This document shows positions 7,755 to 16,461 of a stretch of 64,000 bases of DNA, piece by piece. The translations under genes were made by a program, and so were the position numbers. Source of the DNA: Streptomyces atroolivaceus (GTDB taxonomy: Bacteria; Actinomycetota; Actinomycetes; Streptomycetales; Streptomycetaceae); NCBI RefSeq assembly GCF_000717025.1, contig NZ_JNXG01000002.1, forward strand, positions 620,001 to 684,000, given 5' to 3'. Under the pieces are notes generated by a model. It did no database searches. It had not been told where the DNA came from and saw only the letters and a program-made list of their open reading frames with translations. How positions within the stretch are numbered: position 1 is the first letter of the stretch; every line of letters begins with the position of its first letter.

Positions 7755-9040
7755 GCGCCACGGCGACTTCCACCCCGCCGCCCGCGGCCCCCAAGGTCTC
7801 CGGCGGCAAGGGCGGCCGCACCCGCCTCAGCTTTCCCGTCGTCCTGCTGATCATCGCGGGTGCCCTGCTCGCGCTGTCCGCCGTGCGGGCCGTCACCGGG
7901 GCACAGGACGTCACCTCGGCCGGTCAGATCAGCGCGGCGCTCGCGATGGCCGTACCGATCGGACTCGCCGGTCTCGGCGGACTGTGGGCCGAGCGGGCCG
8001 GCGTGGTCAACATCGGCCTCGAAGGCATGATGATCCTCGGCACCTTCTTCGGTGCCTGGGCCGGCTGGCAGACCGACCCCTGGATCGGCGTTCTCGCCGG
8101 TGTGGTGGGCGGCATGCTCGGCGGCCTGCTGCACGCGTTCGCCACCGTCACCTTCGGCGTCGACCACATCATCTCCGGCATCGCGATCAACATCCTGGCC
8201 CTCGGCTTCACGACGTACTTCGCCAAGCTCTGGTTCAACACCGGAGTCGCGGCGGAGAAGGGCGGCAGTCCCAAGCAGTCGCCGCCGGCCGACAGCATCA
8301 CCACGGTCACGGTGCCCGGTCTCTCCGACTGGCTGCACTCGGTCGAGAAGCACCACTGGTTCTTCGTCTCCGACGTCGCGGGCATCCTCGGCGGACTCGT
8401 CACCCATGTCTCGCTGCTGACCCTCGTGGCCGTGGCGCTGTTCGTGGGCACGTTCTTCGTCCTGTGGAAGACCTCCTTCGGTCTGCGGCTGCGCTCCTGC
8501 GGTGAGAACCCCGTCGCCGCCGAGTCCCTGGGCGTGAACGTGTACCGCTACAAGTACATCGCCGTGATCATCTCCGGAGGCCTGGCCGGTCTCGGCGGCG
8601 CGTTCCTCTCGCTGGTCACCTCGCACATCTACAACGAGGGCCAGACCGGCGGCCGCGGGTACATCGGCCTCGCCGCGATGATCTTCGGTAACTGGCGGCC
8701 CGGCGGACTCGCCATGGGCGCCGGCCTGTTCGGCTTCGCCGACGCGCTCCAGCTGCGCAACGGCGGAGAGTCCGTCCACGCGCTGCTCCTCCTGCTCGTG
8801 GTGATGCTGGCCGTCCTCGCGGCCTGGAAGCTCTACCGCAAGCGCTTCGTGCCCGGTGTCATCAGCGCGGTCATCGCCGCCGCGGTGCTGGTCTGGTACC
8901 TCGCCACCGACACCGTGCCCACCGAGTTCGTCAGCGCCACCCCGTACATCGTCACCCTGCTCGTGCTCTCGCTCTCGGCTCAGCGCCTGCGCATGCCCAA
9001 GGCGGACGGCATGCGCTACCGGAAGGGGCAGGGGAAGTGA
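7751..9040 (+). CDS. Nucleoside ABC importer, permease subunit 2
   Basis: 429 residues, YufQ type partner permease (PF02653). The N-terminal 30 residues are a Pro/Ala/Lys-rich cytoplasmic tail, followed by about ten membrane segments. Landmarks are GGLWAERAGVVNIGLEGMM near residue 75 and GLRLRSCGENPVAAESLGVN near residue 245, both typical of the nucleoside subgroup. GTG start in a GTGA overlap with the previous gene, and a GTGA overlap with cdd follows, placing transport and cytidine deamination on one transcript. Confidence 0.95.
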   Translation: MSATATSTPPPAAPKVSGGKGGRTRLSFPVVLLIIAGALLALSAVRAVTGAQDVTSAGQISAALAMAVPIGLAGLGGLWAERAGVVNIGLEGMMILGTFFGAWAGWQTDPWIGVLAGVVGGMLGGLLHAFATVTFGVDHIISGIAINILALGFTTYFAKLWFNTGVAAEKGGSPKQSPPADSITTVTVPGLSDWLHSVEKHHWFFVSDVAGILGGLVTHVSLLTLVAVALFVGTFFVLWKTSFGLRLRSCGENPVAAESLGVNVYRYKYIAVIISGGLAGLGGAFLSLVTSHIYNEGQTGGRGYIGLAAMIFGNWRPGGLAMGAGLFGFADALQLRNGGESVHALLLLLVVMLAVLAAWKLYRKRFVPGVISAVIAAAVLVWYLATDTVPTEFVSATPYIVTLLVLSLSAQRLRMPKADGMRYRKGQGK

Positions 9041-9438
9041 CGGACGGCGCGGTACCCGTCGACTGGGACGTGCTGCGCGCGGCCGCCCGGGACGCGATGT
9101 CCCGGGCGTACGCCCCGTACTCGGGCTACCCCGTCGGCGTGGCGGCCCTCGTCGACGACGGCCGCCTCATCACCGGATGCAACGTCGAGAACGCCTCGTA
9201 CGGCCTCAGCCTCTGCGCCGAGTGCGGGCTGGTCTCGCAGCTCGCCGCGACGGGCGGCGGCCGGCTGACCCACTTCACCTGCGTGGACGGCACGGGCGCG
9301 GTGCTCATGCCGTGCGGACGGTGCAGGCAGCTGCTGTACGAGTTCGGGGGACCCGCACTCGTCCTGGAGACGCCGGAAGGTCTCCGTACGCTCGACGAGA
9401 TGCTGCCGCAGGCCTTCGGGCCGCAGCACCTGGGGTAG
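9037..9438 (+). CDS. cdd: Cytidine deaminase
   Basis: 133 residues, the usual size of the homotetrameric zinc enzyme that turns (deoxy)cytidine into (deoxy)uridine. CNVENASYGLSLCAE carries the first zinc Cys and catalytic Glu, and PCGRCRQ carries the other two zinc cysteines. It is the last gene of the ABC operon, joined by a 4-nt overlap. Its products feed uridine/thymidine phosphorolysis by the deoA product encoded next. Confidence 0.97.
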   Translation: MTDGAVPVDWDVLRAAARDAMSRAYAPYSGYPVGVAALVDDGRLITGCNVENASYGLSLCAECGLVSQLAATGGGRLTHFTCVDGTGAVLMPCGRCRQLLYEFGGPALVLETPEGLRTLDEMLPQAFGPQHLG

Positions 9439-9508
9439 CACCCCGCAGCCGTTTCGCTTCCGGGCGGGCCCGACCGGCCCGCCCGGACGGCGTGGCGGAA
9501 CGTCCGCC

Positions 9509-9524
9509 CTCTATGCGCGTAGAG
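9509..9524. promoter_or_regulatory. Operator palindrome upstream of deoA
   Basis: CTCTATGCGCGTAGAG, a 16-bp palindrome with one mismatched pair, is the CTACGCGCGTAG element with T at position 4. TAGAGT (9520-9525) overlaps its right arm and is a likely -10. The deoA start is about 45 nt downstream with GGAAGGA in front. Confidence 0.7.
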
Positions 9525-9571
9525 TCAACGGGACTCTCGCCTACCCATCCGGCCGGAAGGACTCCCATCCC

Positions 9572-10849
9572 ATGGACGCCATCTCCGTCATCCGCACCAA
9601 GCGGGACCGGGGCGAGCTCAGCCCCGAGCAGATCGACTGGGTCATCGACGCGTACACCCGCGGCGAGGTCGCGGACGAGCAGATGTCCGCACTGGCCATG
9701 GCGATCCTGCTGAACGGCATGAACCGCACCGAGATCGCCCGCTGGACCGCCGCGATGATCGCCTCCGGCGAGCGGATGGACTTCGGCGCCCTCTCCCGCC
9801 CCACCACCGACAAGCACTCCACCGGCGGCGTCGGCGACAAGATCACCCTGCCGCTCGCTCCGCTGGTCGCCGCCTGCGGCGCCGCCGTGCCGCAGCTCAG
9901 CGGCCGGGGACTCGGCCACACCGGGGGCACCCTCGACAAGCTGGAGTCCATCCCCGGCTGGCGCGCCCACCTCTCCAACGCCGAGATGCTGGACGTCCTG
10001 GACACCACCGGCGCGGTGATCTGCGCGGCCGGTGACGGGCTCGCCCCCGCCGACAAGAAGCTGTACGCGCTGCGCGACGTCACCGGCACCGTCGAGGCGA
10101 TCCCGCTGATCGCCAGCTCGATCATGTCCAAGAAGATCGCCGAGGGGACCGGGGCGCTCGTCCTGGACGTCAAGGTGGGCTCCGGCGCCTTCATGAAGAC
10201 GATCGAGGACGCCCGCGAACTGGCCTCCACCATGGTCGCACTGGGAACCGACAGCGGCGTACGGACCGTGGCGCTGCTCACCGACATGGCGACCCCGCTC
10301 GGCCTGACCGCGGGCAACGCCCTGGAGGTGCGGGAGTCCGTCGAGGTGCTGGCCGGCGGTGGCCCGAAGGACGTGATCGACCTGACCCTGGCCCTCGCCC
10401 GGGAGATGCTCGACGCCGCGGGACTGAAGGACGCCGACCCGGAGAAGGCCCTGGCCGACGGCTCCGCCATGGACGTCTGGCGCCGCATGATCTCCGCCCA
10501 GGGCGGCGACCCGGACGCCGAGCTCCCCGTCGCCCGTGAGCAGCACGTGATCAGCGCCCCGTCCTCGGGTGTCCTGACCCGCCTCGACGCCTACGACGTC
10601 GGCGTCGCCGCCTGGCGCCTCGGCGCGGGCCGCGCGCGCAAGGAGGACCCGGTGCAGGCGGGCGCGGGCGTCGAACTGCACGCCAAGCCGGGCGACACGG
10701 TGACCGAGGGACAGCCGCTGCTGACCCTGCACACGGACACCCCCGAGAAGTTCGAGTACGCCCTGAAGGCCCTGCCCGGCTCGTACGACATCGCCCCGGC
10801 CGGAACCCCCTTCACCGCCACGCCGGTGGTGCGGGAACGTATCGCCTGA
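9572..10849 (+). CDS. deoA: Thymidine (pyrimidine-nucleoside) phosphorylase
   Basis: 425 residues, normal for the family. It splits thymidine or deoxyuridine (possibly uridine) with phosphate to base and (deoxy)ribose-1-phosphate. Landmarks: DKHSTGGVGDKITL (phosphate loop, about residue 80), the family signature SGRGLGHTGGTLDKLESIPG, and KKIAEGTGALVLDVKVGSGAFMK written here only in part as KVGSGAFMK. GGAAGGA lies 10 nt before ATG. It forms its own unit between the operator at 9509 and the hairpin at 10872. Its sugar-phosphate product can go to the mutase at 29652 and to deoC. Confidence 0.97.
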   Translation: MDAISVIRTKRDRGELSPEQIDWVIDAYTRGEVADEQMSALAMAILLNGMNRTEIARWTAAMIASGERMDFGALSRPTTDKHSTGGVGDKITLPLAPLVAACGAAVPQLSGRGLGHTGGTLDKLESIPGWRAHLSNAEMLDVLDTTGAVICAAGDGLAPADKKLYALRDVTGTVEAIPLIASSIMSKKIAEGTGALVLDVKVGSGAFMKTIEDARELASTMVALGTDSGVRTVALLTDMATPLGLTAGNALEVRESVEVLAGGGPKDVIDLTLALAREMLDAAGLKDADPEKALADGSAMDVWRRMISAQGGDPDAELPVAREQHVISAPSSGVLTRLDAYDVGVAAWRLGAGRARKEDPVQAGAGVELHAKPGDTVTEGQPLLTLHTDTPEKFEYALKALPGSYDIAPAGTPFTATPVVRERIA

Positions 10850-10871
10850 CCTGCGGCTTTCCCTTTCGGGT

Positions 10872-10905
10872 GAACGGGACCGGTGGACCGCCACCGGTCC
10901 CGTTC
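10872..10905 (+). terminator. Terminator after deoA
   Basis: Perfect 15-bp stem, GAACGGGACCGGTGG and its complement, with a 4-nt loop, 22 nt after the deoA stop. Confidence 0.85.
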
Positions 10906-10914
10906 GGCATGCTG

Positions 10915-10935
10915 TTATCGGTGACGCACCGATAA
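10915..10935. promoter_or_regulatory. Inverted repeat just before the Uma2 gene ribosome binding site
   Basis: TTATCGGTG-ACG-CACCGATAA, a perfect 9-bp inverted repeat, directly abuts AGAGGAG. It could be an operator for a dimeric repressor or an mRNA hairpin next to the ribosome site. No other copy was noticed in the window. Confidence 0.5.
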
Positions 10936-10947
10936 GAGGAGACCGCC

Positions 10948-11538
10948 ATGGGCGCACTCACCGTCGATCCCGGGCCGGGCCACGGTCAGGACTGGGACGA
11001 CCTCGTCCGGATCTGGGAGGAGACGGACGCACCCGAGGGCTGCAAGGTGGAGATCATCGAGGGGATCGTCACCGTGTCGCCACCGCCGTCCAAGGACCAC
11101 AACACCACTGCGGCGCTGCTCCAGCGCAGGCTCTACACCGTCATCCCGGAGGACTGGGAGATCTACCAGACGCTCGGCGTCTCCGTGCCCGGACGGGCCG
11201 GGCTCTACATCCCCGATCTCGTCGTCCTGCCGCGCGCGGTCGCGTCGGGCCCCGGCAATCGCGTACCGGCGGAGGACGTCCGGCTCGTCGTGGAGATCAC
11301 CTCACCGGCCAACGCCAACCACGACCGCATCGGCAAGGCGCACGGGTACGCGAAGGCAGGGGTCGAGCTGTTCCTGCTGCTCGACCCCTGGCACACCGGC
11401 CGCCCGACCGCGACCCTGTACGGAGAGCCGAGCGACGGCACCTACCGGGTCCTGGAAGCGGTCGAGTACGGGCAGACGCTGACGCTGCCGAAGCCGTTCA
11501 AGCTGGATCTGGACACCGGGATCTTCCCGGTCAGCTGA
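10948..11538 (+). CDS. Uma2 family (DUF820) putative endonuclease
   Basis: 196 residues with AGAGGAGA 6-8 nt before ATG. Uma2 proteins have a PD-(D/E)xK nuclease fold. Here the features are EIIEGIVTVSPPPSKDHN near the N-terminus, LYIPDLVVLPR (core Asp) and VVEITSPANANHDRIGKAHG, then a strand-rich C-terminus. These genes are numerous in Streptomyces and Cyanobacteria with no settled role. It stands alone between the deoA terminator and a STAS gene. Confidence 0.85.
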   Translation: MGALTVDPGPGHGQDWDDLVRIWEETDAPEGCKVEIIEGIVTVSPPPSKDHNTTAALLQRRLYTVIPEDWEIYQTLGVSVPGRAGLYIPDLVVLPRAVASGPGNRVPAEDVRLVVEITSPANANHDRIGKAHGYAKAGVELFLLLDPWHTGRPTATLYGEPSDGTYRVLEAVEYGQTLTLPKPFKLDLDTGIFPVS

Positions 11539-11558
11539 GACACGAGCGCGCCCGGCCG

Positions 11559-11903
11559 ATGAGTTCCGGGCATCCCACCGGTCTCCCTGGTGTGGATGCC
11601 ATGACTCCGAACGCCCTCGTCCTCACCGGCCGGATCACCCGCGCCGATGTGCCGGCGCTCTGCGCCGAGCTGGAGGCACTGCTCAGTGGCCCCTCAGCGG
11701 TCGCCGTGGTGGACTGCGACGTGGGCGGGGTCGTGCGCCCGGATCTGGCCCTGGTCGAGGTGGTTGCCCGGCTGGGGCTCGTCGCACGCCGGGCCGGGGG
11801 CGTCGAGCTGCGGCTGCGCAACGTCCCGGCCGAACTCAGGGCGCTGCTCGACCTGGTGGGGCTGACCGACGTGGTGCGTAACATCCGGCCGGCCCCGGAG
11901 TGA
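11559..11903 (+). CDS. STAS domain protein (anti-sigma factor antagonist-like)
   Basis: 114 residues. The pattern ALVLTGRITRADVPALCAEL, then VAVVDCDVGGVVRPDLALVE and GVELRLRNVPAELRALLDLVGL, matches a STAS fold as in SpoIIAA/RsbV-like proteins. The usual phosphorylatable Ser/Thr after the second strand (Asp-Ser-Ser-Gly type) is not evident; the loop reads DCDVGGV, so regulation by a kinase is doubtful. ATG at 11559 has no clear Shine-Dalgarno; ATG at 11601 is an alternative. It follows the Uma2 gene by 20 nt and may share its transcript. Confidence 0.7.
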   Translation: MSSGHPTGLPGVDAMTPNALVLTGRITRADVPALCAELEALLSGPSAVAVVDCDVGGVVRPDLALVEVVARLGLVARRAGGVELRLRNVPAELRALLDLVGLTDVVRNIRPAPE

Positions 11904-11910
11904 CCTATGC

Positions 11911-12222
11911 TCAGCGGGCCCTGGCGCTGTCGCGTGCCGTGACGTGTATGCAGGCGACCCCCTGCACGTACTCCTTGCTGTATTCGCCCGGCACCTTGGC
12001 GAGCACCGACGGATCGGCGCCGGCCGAGGGTGACGCACTCGGCGTCGGACACGAGCCGCCCTCCGGCTGCGGCCCCGGTTCGGGGTTGTCGCCCGTCACG
12101 CGGACCGCGGGTGAGGGGCCCGGCCCCGCCGTGGCGGCCGGCTCGCCCAGCCACAGCGTCGCCGCCCACCCACCGGCCGCCAGCAGGGCCCAGCCGATCA
12201 CCACCGGACGACTCACCCTCAC
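11911..12222 (-). CDS. Small membrane-anchored or exported protein coupled to the sigma factor gene
   Basis: 103 residues from GTG at 12222, which overlaps the sigma factor stop (GTGA). The N-terminal VVIGWALLAAGGWAATLWLG is one hydrophobic segment, followed by a Pro/Gly/Ser-rich stretch and GVACIHVTARD. I do not recognise a family. The coupling suggests a partner of the sigma factor, perhaps a membrane regulator, although no anti-sigma motif is visible. Confidence 0.65.
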   Translation of the reverse strand: MRVSRPVVIGWALLAAGGWAATLWLGEPAATAGPGPSPAVRVTGDNPEPGPQPEGGSCPTPSASPSAGADPSVLAKVPGEYSKEYVQGVACIHVTARDSARAR

Positions 12223-13205
12223 GCGTCGGCGTCCAGGTGGTCCGGAAGCCCGAACAGCGGGAACCAGCGCGGGGTGTCCAGGAAGCAGTGCATCCCGGTG
12301 ATGGCGCCGTCCGAGATGTCGATGACCTGCACCGCCCACGGCACGAAGCCCGGGCCGTCCGGATCGGGTTTGTAGTGCGCGAAGGCCGGGGTGCCGTTGG
12401 CCTCAGTCGCCACCAGCCGCGAGCCGGCGCAGCTCGCGCCGATGCTGAGCATGAAGCCCGTGATGTCGTCGTGCCCCTGGAGCCAGAGGTCGAACGGCGG
12501 CATGGTCATCACGGCGTCCTCGTGGAGCAGCGCCGTCAGCGCCGCCATGTCGTACCCCTCGAAGGCCGCCACGTAGCGGTCCAGCAGCTTGCGCTGCTCG
12601 TCGTCCAGCGGGTTCGCGGTGTCCGGTGCCGTGTTCTCCGTGTCCGACAGGGTCGCCCGGGCACGCTGCAGGGCGCTGTTGACCGACGCGACCGTGGTGT
12701 CGAGCAGCTCGGCGACCTCGCTCGCCTTCCACGCCAGGACCTCGCGCAGGATCAGCACCGCGCGCTGCTTGGGAGGCAGGTGCTGGAGCGCGGCGACGAA
12801 CGCGAGGCGCACCGACTCACGGGCCACGGCGGCCTCCGCCGGGTCGGCCACCGAGGGCAGGATGCGCCCGTCCGGCATCGGCTCCAGCCAGGTGTTCTCC
12901 GGAAGGGGGTTCAGCGCGGCCTGGGCCAGCGGAGTCGGGCCGGTCAGATCCACCGGCCTGGCCCGCTTGCTGCCCGCCTTCAGCATGTCCAGGCAGACGT
13001 TCGTCGCGATGCGGTAGAGCCAGGAGCGCAGCGAGGAACGGCCCTCGAACTTGTCGAAGTTGCGCCAGGCGCGCACCAGCGTGTCCTGGACCGCGTCCTC
13101 CGCCTCGAAGGCCGAGCCGAGCATCCGGTAGCAGTAACCCGTCAGCTCGACCCGGTGTCCCTCCAGACGGCTGTCGATGTCGGCCGCCGCTGTCAGATCA
13201 CTCAT
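12219..13205 (-). CDS. SigG/SigJ-like sigma-70 family factor with C-terminal SnoaL-like domain
   Basis: 328 residues from ATG at 13205 (AGGGG about 8 nt upstream). Region 2 is RVELTGYCYRMLGSAFEAED with DTLVRAW and SSLRSWLYRIATNVCLD; region 4 is LPPKQRAVLILREVLAWKAS through VNSALQRARATL. The last 120 residues (LLDRYVAAFEGYDMAALTAL onward) are a SnoaL/NTF2-like fold, which in such sigma factors lies on the core and modulates activity in place of a separate anti-sigma. It is an ECF-type factor with an unusually long linker between regions 2 and 4. The small gene at 11911 follows by a 4-nt overlap. Confidence 0.9.
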   Translation of the reverse strand: MSDLTAAADIDSRLEGHRVELTGYCYRMLGSAFEAEDAVQDTLVRAWRNFDKFEGRSSLRSWLYRIATNVCLDMLKAGSKRARPVDLTGPTPLAQAALNPLPENTWLEPMPDGRILPSVADPAEAAVARESVRLAFVAALQHLPPKQRAVLILREVLAWKASEVAELLDTTVASVNSALQRARATLSDTENTAPDTANPLDDEQRKLLDRYVAAFEGYDMAALTALLHEDAVMTMPPFDLWLQGHDDITGFMLSIGASCAGSRLVATEANGTPAFAHYKPDPDGPGFVPWAVQVIDISDGAITGMHCFLDTPRWFPLFGLPDHLDADA

Positions 13206-13302
13206 CGCTCCACCCCTGTTGCGCTGTGACACCGCTCACTCAGCACTGTGGAAGCTACCGCAGGGCACTGACAACCGGGGCGGGAAGCGTGGAAACCGCT
13301 GC

Positions 13303-14019
13303 TCAGGTGCCGGGCTTGCGTCCGTAGACGTAGACGTCGTCGCCGTTCTTCAGCAGGTTCCAGTACGACTTCGCGTCCGCCGGGCGCATGTTGACGCAGC
13401 CCGCCGAGCCCGGGTTGTTGTACATGGACTTGGTGACCGAGTGGAACGCCTGCCCGCCGTCGAAGAACTGGGCGTACGGCATGCGGACGTCGTAGAGCGT
13501 CGACCAGTGGTTGATGCTGCGCCAGTAGATCTTCCTGGAGCCGGTCCGGGTCTCGTCGCCGTTGCGGCCCGTGCGCACCGGCACCGGGCCGAACTTCAGC
13601 TTGGAGCCGTCCTGGATCCAGCTCAGCTGCCTGGTCAGGTCCACGCACGCGATGCGCCCCTTGTTGGTGGGGCACTTCTTCGCGGCGTTGGGGTTCTTCC
13701 CCGCAGCCTTCTGGGCGGTGATCGTCTTCATCGTGCGCCAGGTGACCGGCCCCGCGTACCCGATGGCCGGGGTGAGGCCCTTCGAGACCTGGAACGAACG
13801 GATCGCCTTGCAGTCGGCCGCCGACTGCCGGCCGTCGGCCGTCCGGCCCAGCCACTTCTCGACCTGCTTCTGGTACGGACCCTTCGACGCCGTGCAGGAC
13901 GCCGCCTGGGCGGCCGTCCCGGTGCCCAGGACCATGGCCGGAGCGGCCACCAGGCCGGCGACGGTCAGGACGGCCCCACGCCGCACCCGTACGCCGCGTA
14001 TCTTCCCCATGTTCGTCAT
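13303..14019 (-). CDS. Secreted L,D-transpeptidase with peptidoglycan-binding domain
   Basis: 238 residues. The N-terminus (RRGAVLTVAGLVAAPAMVLG, ending AAQA) is a signal peptide. A peptidoglycan-binding-like helical domain (KWLGRTADGRQSAADCKAI...) spans about residues 50-110. The YkuD domain follows, ending in AFHSVTKSMYNNPGSAGCVNM: catalytic Cys in SAGCVNM, with Ala in place of the common His of SHGC. It would make 3-3 cross-links in the wall. The start at 14019 has GGAG about 10 nt upstream; ATG at 14010 is also possible. It is transcribed alone, toward the sigma factor gene. Confidence 0.9.
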   Translation of the reverse strand: MTNMGKIRGVRVRRGAVLTVAGLVAAPAMVLGTGTAAQAASCTASKGPYQKQVEKWLGRTADGRQSAADCKAIRSFQVSKGLTPAIGYAGPVTWRTMKTITAQKAAGKNPNAAKKCPTNKGRIACVDLTRQLSWIQDGSKLKFGPVPVRTGRNGDETRTGSRKIYWRSINHWSTLYDVRMPYAQFFDGGQAFHSVTKSMYNNPGSAGCVNMRPADAKSYWNLLKNGDDVYVYGRKPGT

Positions 14020-14108
14020 GTACGCCTGCTCCCCTTCGCGTTCGCCCGCGGTGTGTGACTCCGCTTGTTGGACGCGCTCAGGGGAGCAGCGGTTGTGCCG
14101 GGAAGGTC

Positions 14109-15416
14109 TCAGTTGTGCACCGGTGCCGGGGACGCGGCGCGGAGCCGCTCGGTCCGGGCGGCCCGGGTCCCGAACAGGGTGATCGACAGGACGCCGAGGA
14201 CCGCCAGGACGCCCAGCACGACCGTGCCGGCCCAGCCCCCCGCGTGGAAGGCGACGGCGCCGAGCGTGCCACCCGCGCTGGAGCCCAGGTAGTAGGCGGA
14301 CTGGTAGAGCGCGGACGCCTGGGCGCGGCCCGACGTCGCCGTACGGCTCACCGACGACGAGGCGACCGCGTGCCCGGCGAAGAAACCCGCCGTGATCAGG
14401 ACGAGGCCGGCCAGGACGGCGGCCAGCTGGTCGGCCAGGGAGAGCAGCAGTCCCGCGGCCGTCGTGGAGACGGCGAGGTAGAGCGCGCCCCGGCGGCCCA
14501 GCCGGGCGACGAGCCGGCCCGCGGCTGCGGAGGAGAGCGTGCCGACGAGGTAGACCAGGAAGATCGAGCCGACGATGCCCTGGGGGAGGCCGAAGGGCTC
14601 CTCGACGAGCCGGTAGCCGATCACCGTGTAGACCGCGCCGAACACCGTCATGAACAGGGCGCCGATCGCGTACAGCCTGCGCAGCAGCGGGTTGGAGAGG
14701 TGGTCGCCGACGGTCTTCGCCAGGGCCTTCGGGTTGAGCGTGGAGGGGCTGAAGTGGCGGGCCTTCGGGATCATGAGGTGGAAGACCACCGCGCAGGCCA
14801 CGGCGAGCAGCCCGATCGCGCCGAGCGCCATCCGCCAGCCCCACAGCTGGGCGATCCATCCGGCGAGGATGCGGCCGCTCATGCCGCCGATGCTGTTGCC
14901 CGCCACGAACAGTCCGATCGCGGCCACCAGGGCCTTGGGCCGTACCTCCTCGGCGAGGTAGGCCATCGCGGAGGCGGGCAGTCCGGCCAGTGCCGCGCCC
15001 TGGATCGCGCGCAGCGCGATCAGCCAGCCGAGCGACGGGGCGAAGGGGACGAGGAGGCCGATCACCACGGCGACCGCCAGGGAGGCCGTCATCATCTGGC
15101 GCCGCCCGAAGCGCTCGGAGAGCGCGCTGAGGGGCAGGACGCACAGGGCCAGCGCACCGGTCGCCGCTGAGACCGTCCAGCTCGCCTGGCCTGCCGTCGC
15201 GCCGAAGGAGGCGGAGACGGCGGGCAGCAGGGCCTGGGTCGAGTAGAGGAGGGCGAAGGTCGCGATCCCCGCCGCGAAGAGCGCGAAGCTCATCCTGCGG
15301 TAGCCGGGACCGCCGGGCGTGAGGCGGTCCGGGACGGCCGGGGAGACGGTGGCGGGGGATGACGGAACGGCGGCGCCCAGCACGATGGTGGACGCCCCGG
15401 TACTGGCAGGAGGCAT
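14109..15416 (-). CDS. MFS transporter (YnfM-like)
   Basis: 435 residues with twelve predicted membrane segments and the major-facilitator loop motif ALSERFGRRQMM after segment 2. After a 40-residue Pro/Ser/Gly tail, the first segment begins at SFALFAAGIATFALLYSTQA. The family exports drugs or arabinose-like compounds; the substrate here is unknown. It diverges from a LysR regulator. The -35 TTGGAC (15447-15452) and -10 TACGTT (15423-15428, 18-bp spacer) put the transcript start at the ATG, so the mRNA appears leaderless, and the LysR-type inverted repeat covers the -35. Confidence 0.93.
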   Translation of the reverse strand: MPPASTGASTIVLGAAVPSSPATVSPAVPDRLTPGGPGYRRMSFALFAAGIATFALLYSTQALLPAVSASFGATAGQASWTVSAATGALALCVLPLSALSERFGRRQMMTASLAVAVVIGLLVPFAPSLGWLIALRAIQGAALAGLPASAMAYLAEEVRPKALVAAIGLFVAGNSIGGMSGRILAGWIAQLWGWRMALGAIGLLAVACAVVFHLMIPKARHFSPSTLNPKALAKTVGDHLSNPLLRRLYAIGALFMTVFGAVYTVIGYRLVEEPFGLPQGIVGSIFLVYLVGTLSSAAAGRLVARLGRRGALYLAVSTTAAGLLLSLADQLAAVLAGLVLITAGFFAGHAVASSSVSRTATSGRAQASALYQSAYYLGSSAGGTLGAVAFHAGGWAGTVVLGVLAVLGVLSITLFGTRAARTERLRAASPAPVHN

Positions 15417-15437
15417 ACAGCGAACGTAGAGCGCGCG

Positions 15438-15462
15438 GTTTCATGCGTCCAATGCATGAAAC
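15438..15462. promoter_or_regulatory. LysR-type operator between the MFS and LysR genes
   Basis: GTTTCATGC-N7-GCATGAAAC is a perfect 9-bp inverted repeat containing a T-N11-A core. It covers the MFS -35 and lies just upstream of CATAAT (15466-15471), the likely -10 of the LysR gene. The position suits control of the exporter and of the regulator itself. Confidence 0.75.
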
Positions 15463-15478
15463 GCTCATAATCGTTCCC

Positions 15479-16432
15479 ATGGCGCATCAATACAGCTCAC
15501 AGCAACGGCTGTCACCGGGCAGTTACGAAGAAGACATCCGAGCCGTGCTCGCGCCACGCCTCGCGTACTTCGAGGCGGTGGCCCGCCACGAGCACGTCAC
15601 CCGCGCCGCGCACGAGCTCGGCGTCCCGCAGTCGACACTGTCGCGCGCCATGGTGAGGCTGGAACAGGACCTGGGGGTCGCCCTGTTCGCCCGCCGGGGC
15701 CGCACCGTCTCCCTCACCCCCGCGGGCCGCACGTTCCTCGGTTCCGCCGAACGCGCGCTGGCCGAGGTGGAGAAGGCGGCCGACTCGGTGCGCGCCGACG
15801 CCGACCCCACGGCGGGCAAGGTCGCCTTCGGCTTCCTGCACACCATGGGCTCCGAGACCGTGCCCGCCCTGATCCGCGCCTTCCGCGCCGACCACCCCCG
15901 TGTCCGCTTCCAGCTCGTGCAGAACTACGGCGAGGCGATGATCGACCGCCTGCGGGCCGGCGGCCTCGACCTCTGCCTCACCTCGCCCGTCCCCGACGCC
16001 CCGGACCTCGTGGCCCGGCGCCTGGACGAGCAGCGGCTGCGCCTGGTCGTCCCCGACGACCACCGGCTCGCGGGCCGTCGGCGCGTCCGCCTCGCCGAGG
16101 CCGCCGACGAAACGTTCGTCACCCTCGAACCCGGATACGGCCTGCGGCGGATCACGGACGACCTCTGTGCCGAGGCCGGCTTCACCCCGAGGGTCGCGTT
16201 CGAGGGCGAGGAGGCGGAGACGCTGCGCGGTCTGGTCGCGGCCGGGCTCGGGGTGGCGCTGCTGCCGCCGCCGGCCGTCGCCCGGCCCGGCGTGGTCGAG
16301 CTGACGGTGACGGCGCCGCGGGCGGCCCGCGAGATCGGGGTCGCCTGGCTGGACGGCCATCCCGACACACCGCCGGTGGCCGCCTTCAAGCGCTTCCTGC
16401 TGTCACGCCGGGGGAGCCTGCTGCCGGACTGA
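15479..16432 (+). CDS. LysR family transcriptional regulator
   Basis: 317 residues. The N-terminal winged helix-turn-helix is AYFEAVARHEHVTRAAHELG, followed by SQ-type recognition residues (VPQSTLSRAMVRLEQDLGVA). A periplasmic-binding-like effector domain follows from about residue 105. ATG at 15479 has no Shine-Dalgarno; CATAAT ends 7 nt before it, so a leaderless transcript is likely. An upstream in-frame ATG at 15359 would run through the divergent promoter and is rejected. It probably controls the adjacent MFS gene through the operator at 15438. Confidence 0.93.
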   Translation: MAHQYSSQQRLSPGSYEEDIRAVLAPRLAYFEAVARHEHVTRAAHELGVPQSTLSRAMVRLEQDLGVALFARRGRTVSLTPAGRTFLGSAERALAEVEKAADSVRADADPTAGKVAFGFLHTMGSETVPALIRAFRADHPRVRFQLVQNYGEAMIDRLRAGGLDLCLTSPVPDAPDLVARRLDEQRLRLVVPDDHRLAGRRRVRLAEAADETFVTLEPGYGLRRITDDLCAEAGFTPRVAFEGEEAETLRGLVAAGLGVALLPPPAVARPGVVELTVTAPRAAREIGVAWLDGHPDTPPVAAFKRFLLSRRGSLLPD

Positions 16433-16461
16433 GGAACCGCCCCCGGCGCCGGCCGGCCCCC

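Noticed and set aside
13303..15480. Single 725-codon minus-strand frame joining the L,D-transpeptidase with MFS antisense-frame sequence
   Set aside because: The upstream part is an out-of-frame shadow of the MFS gene; a signal peptide and start occur at 14019.
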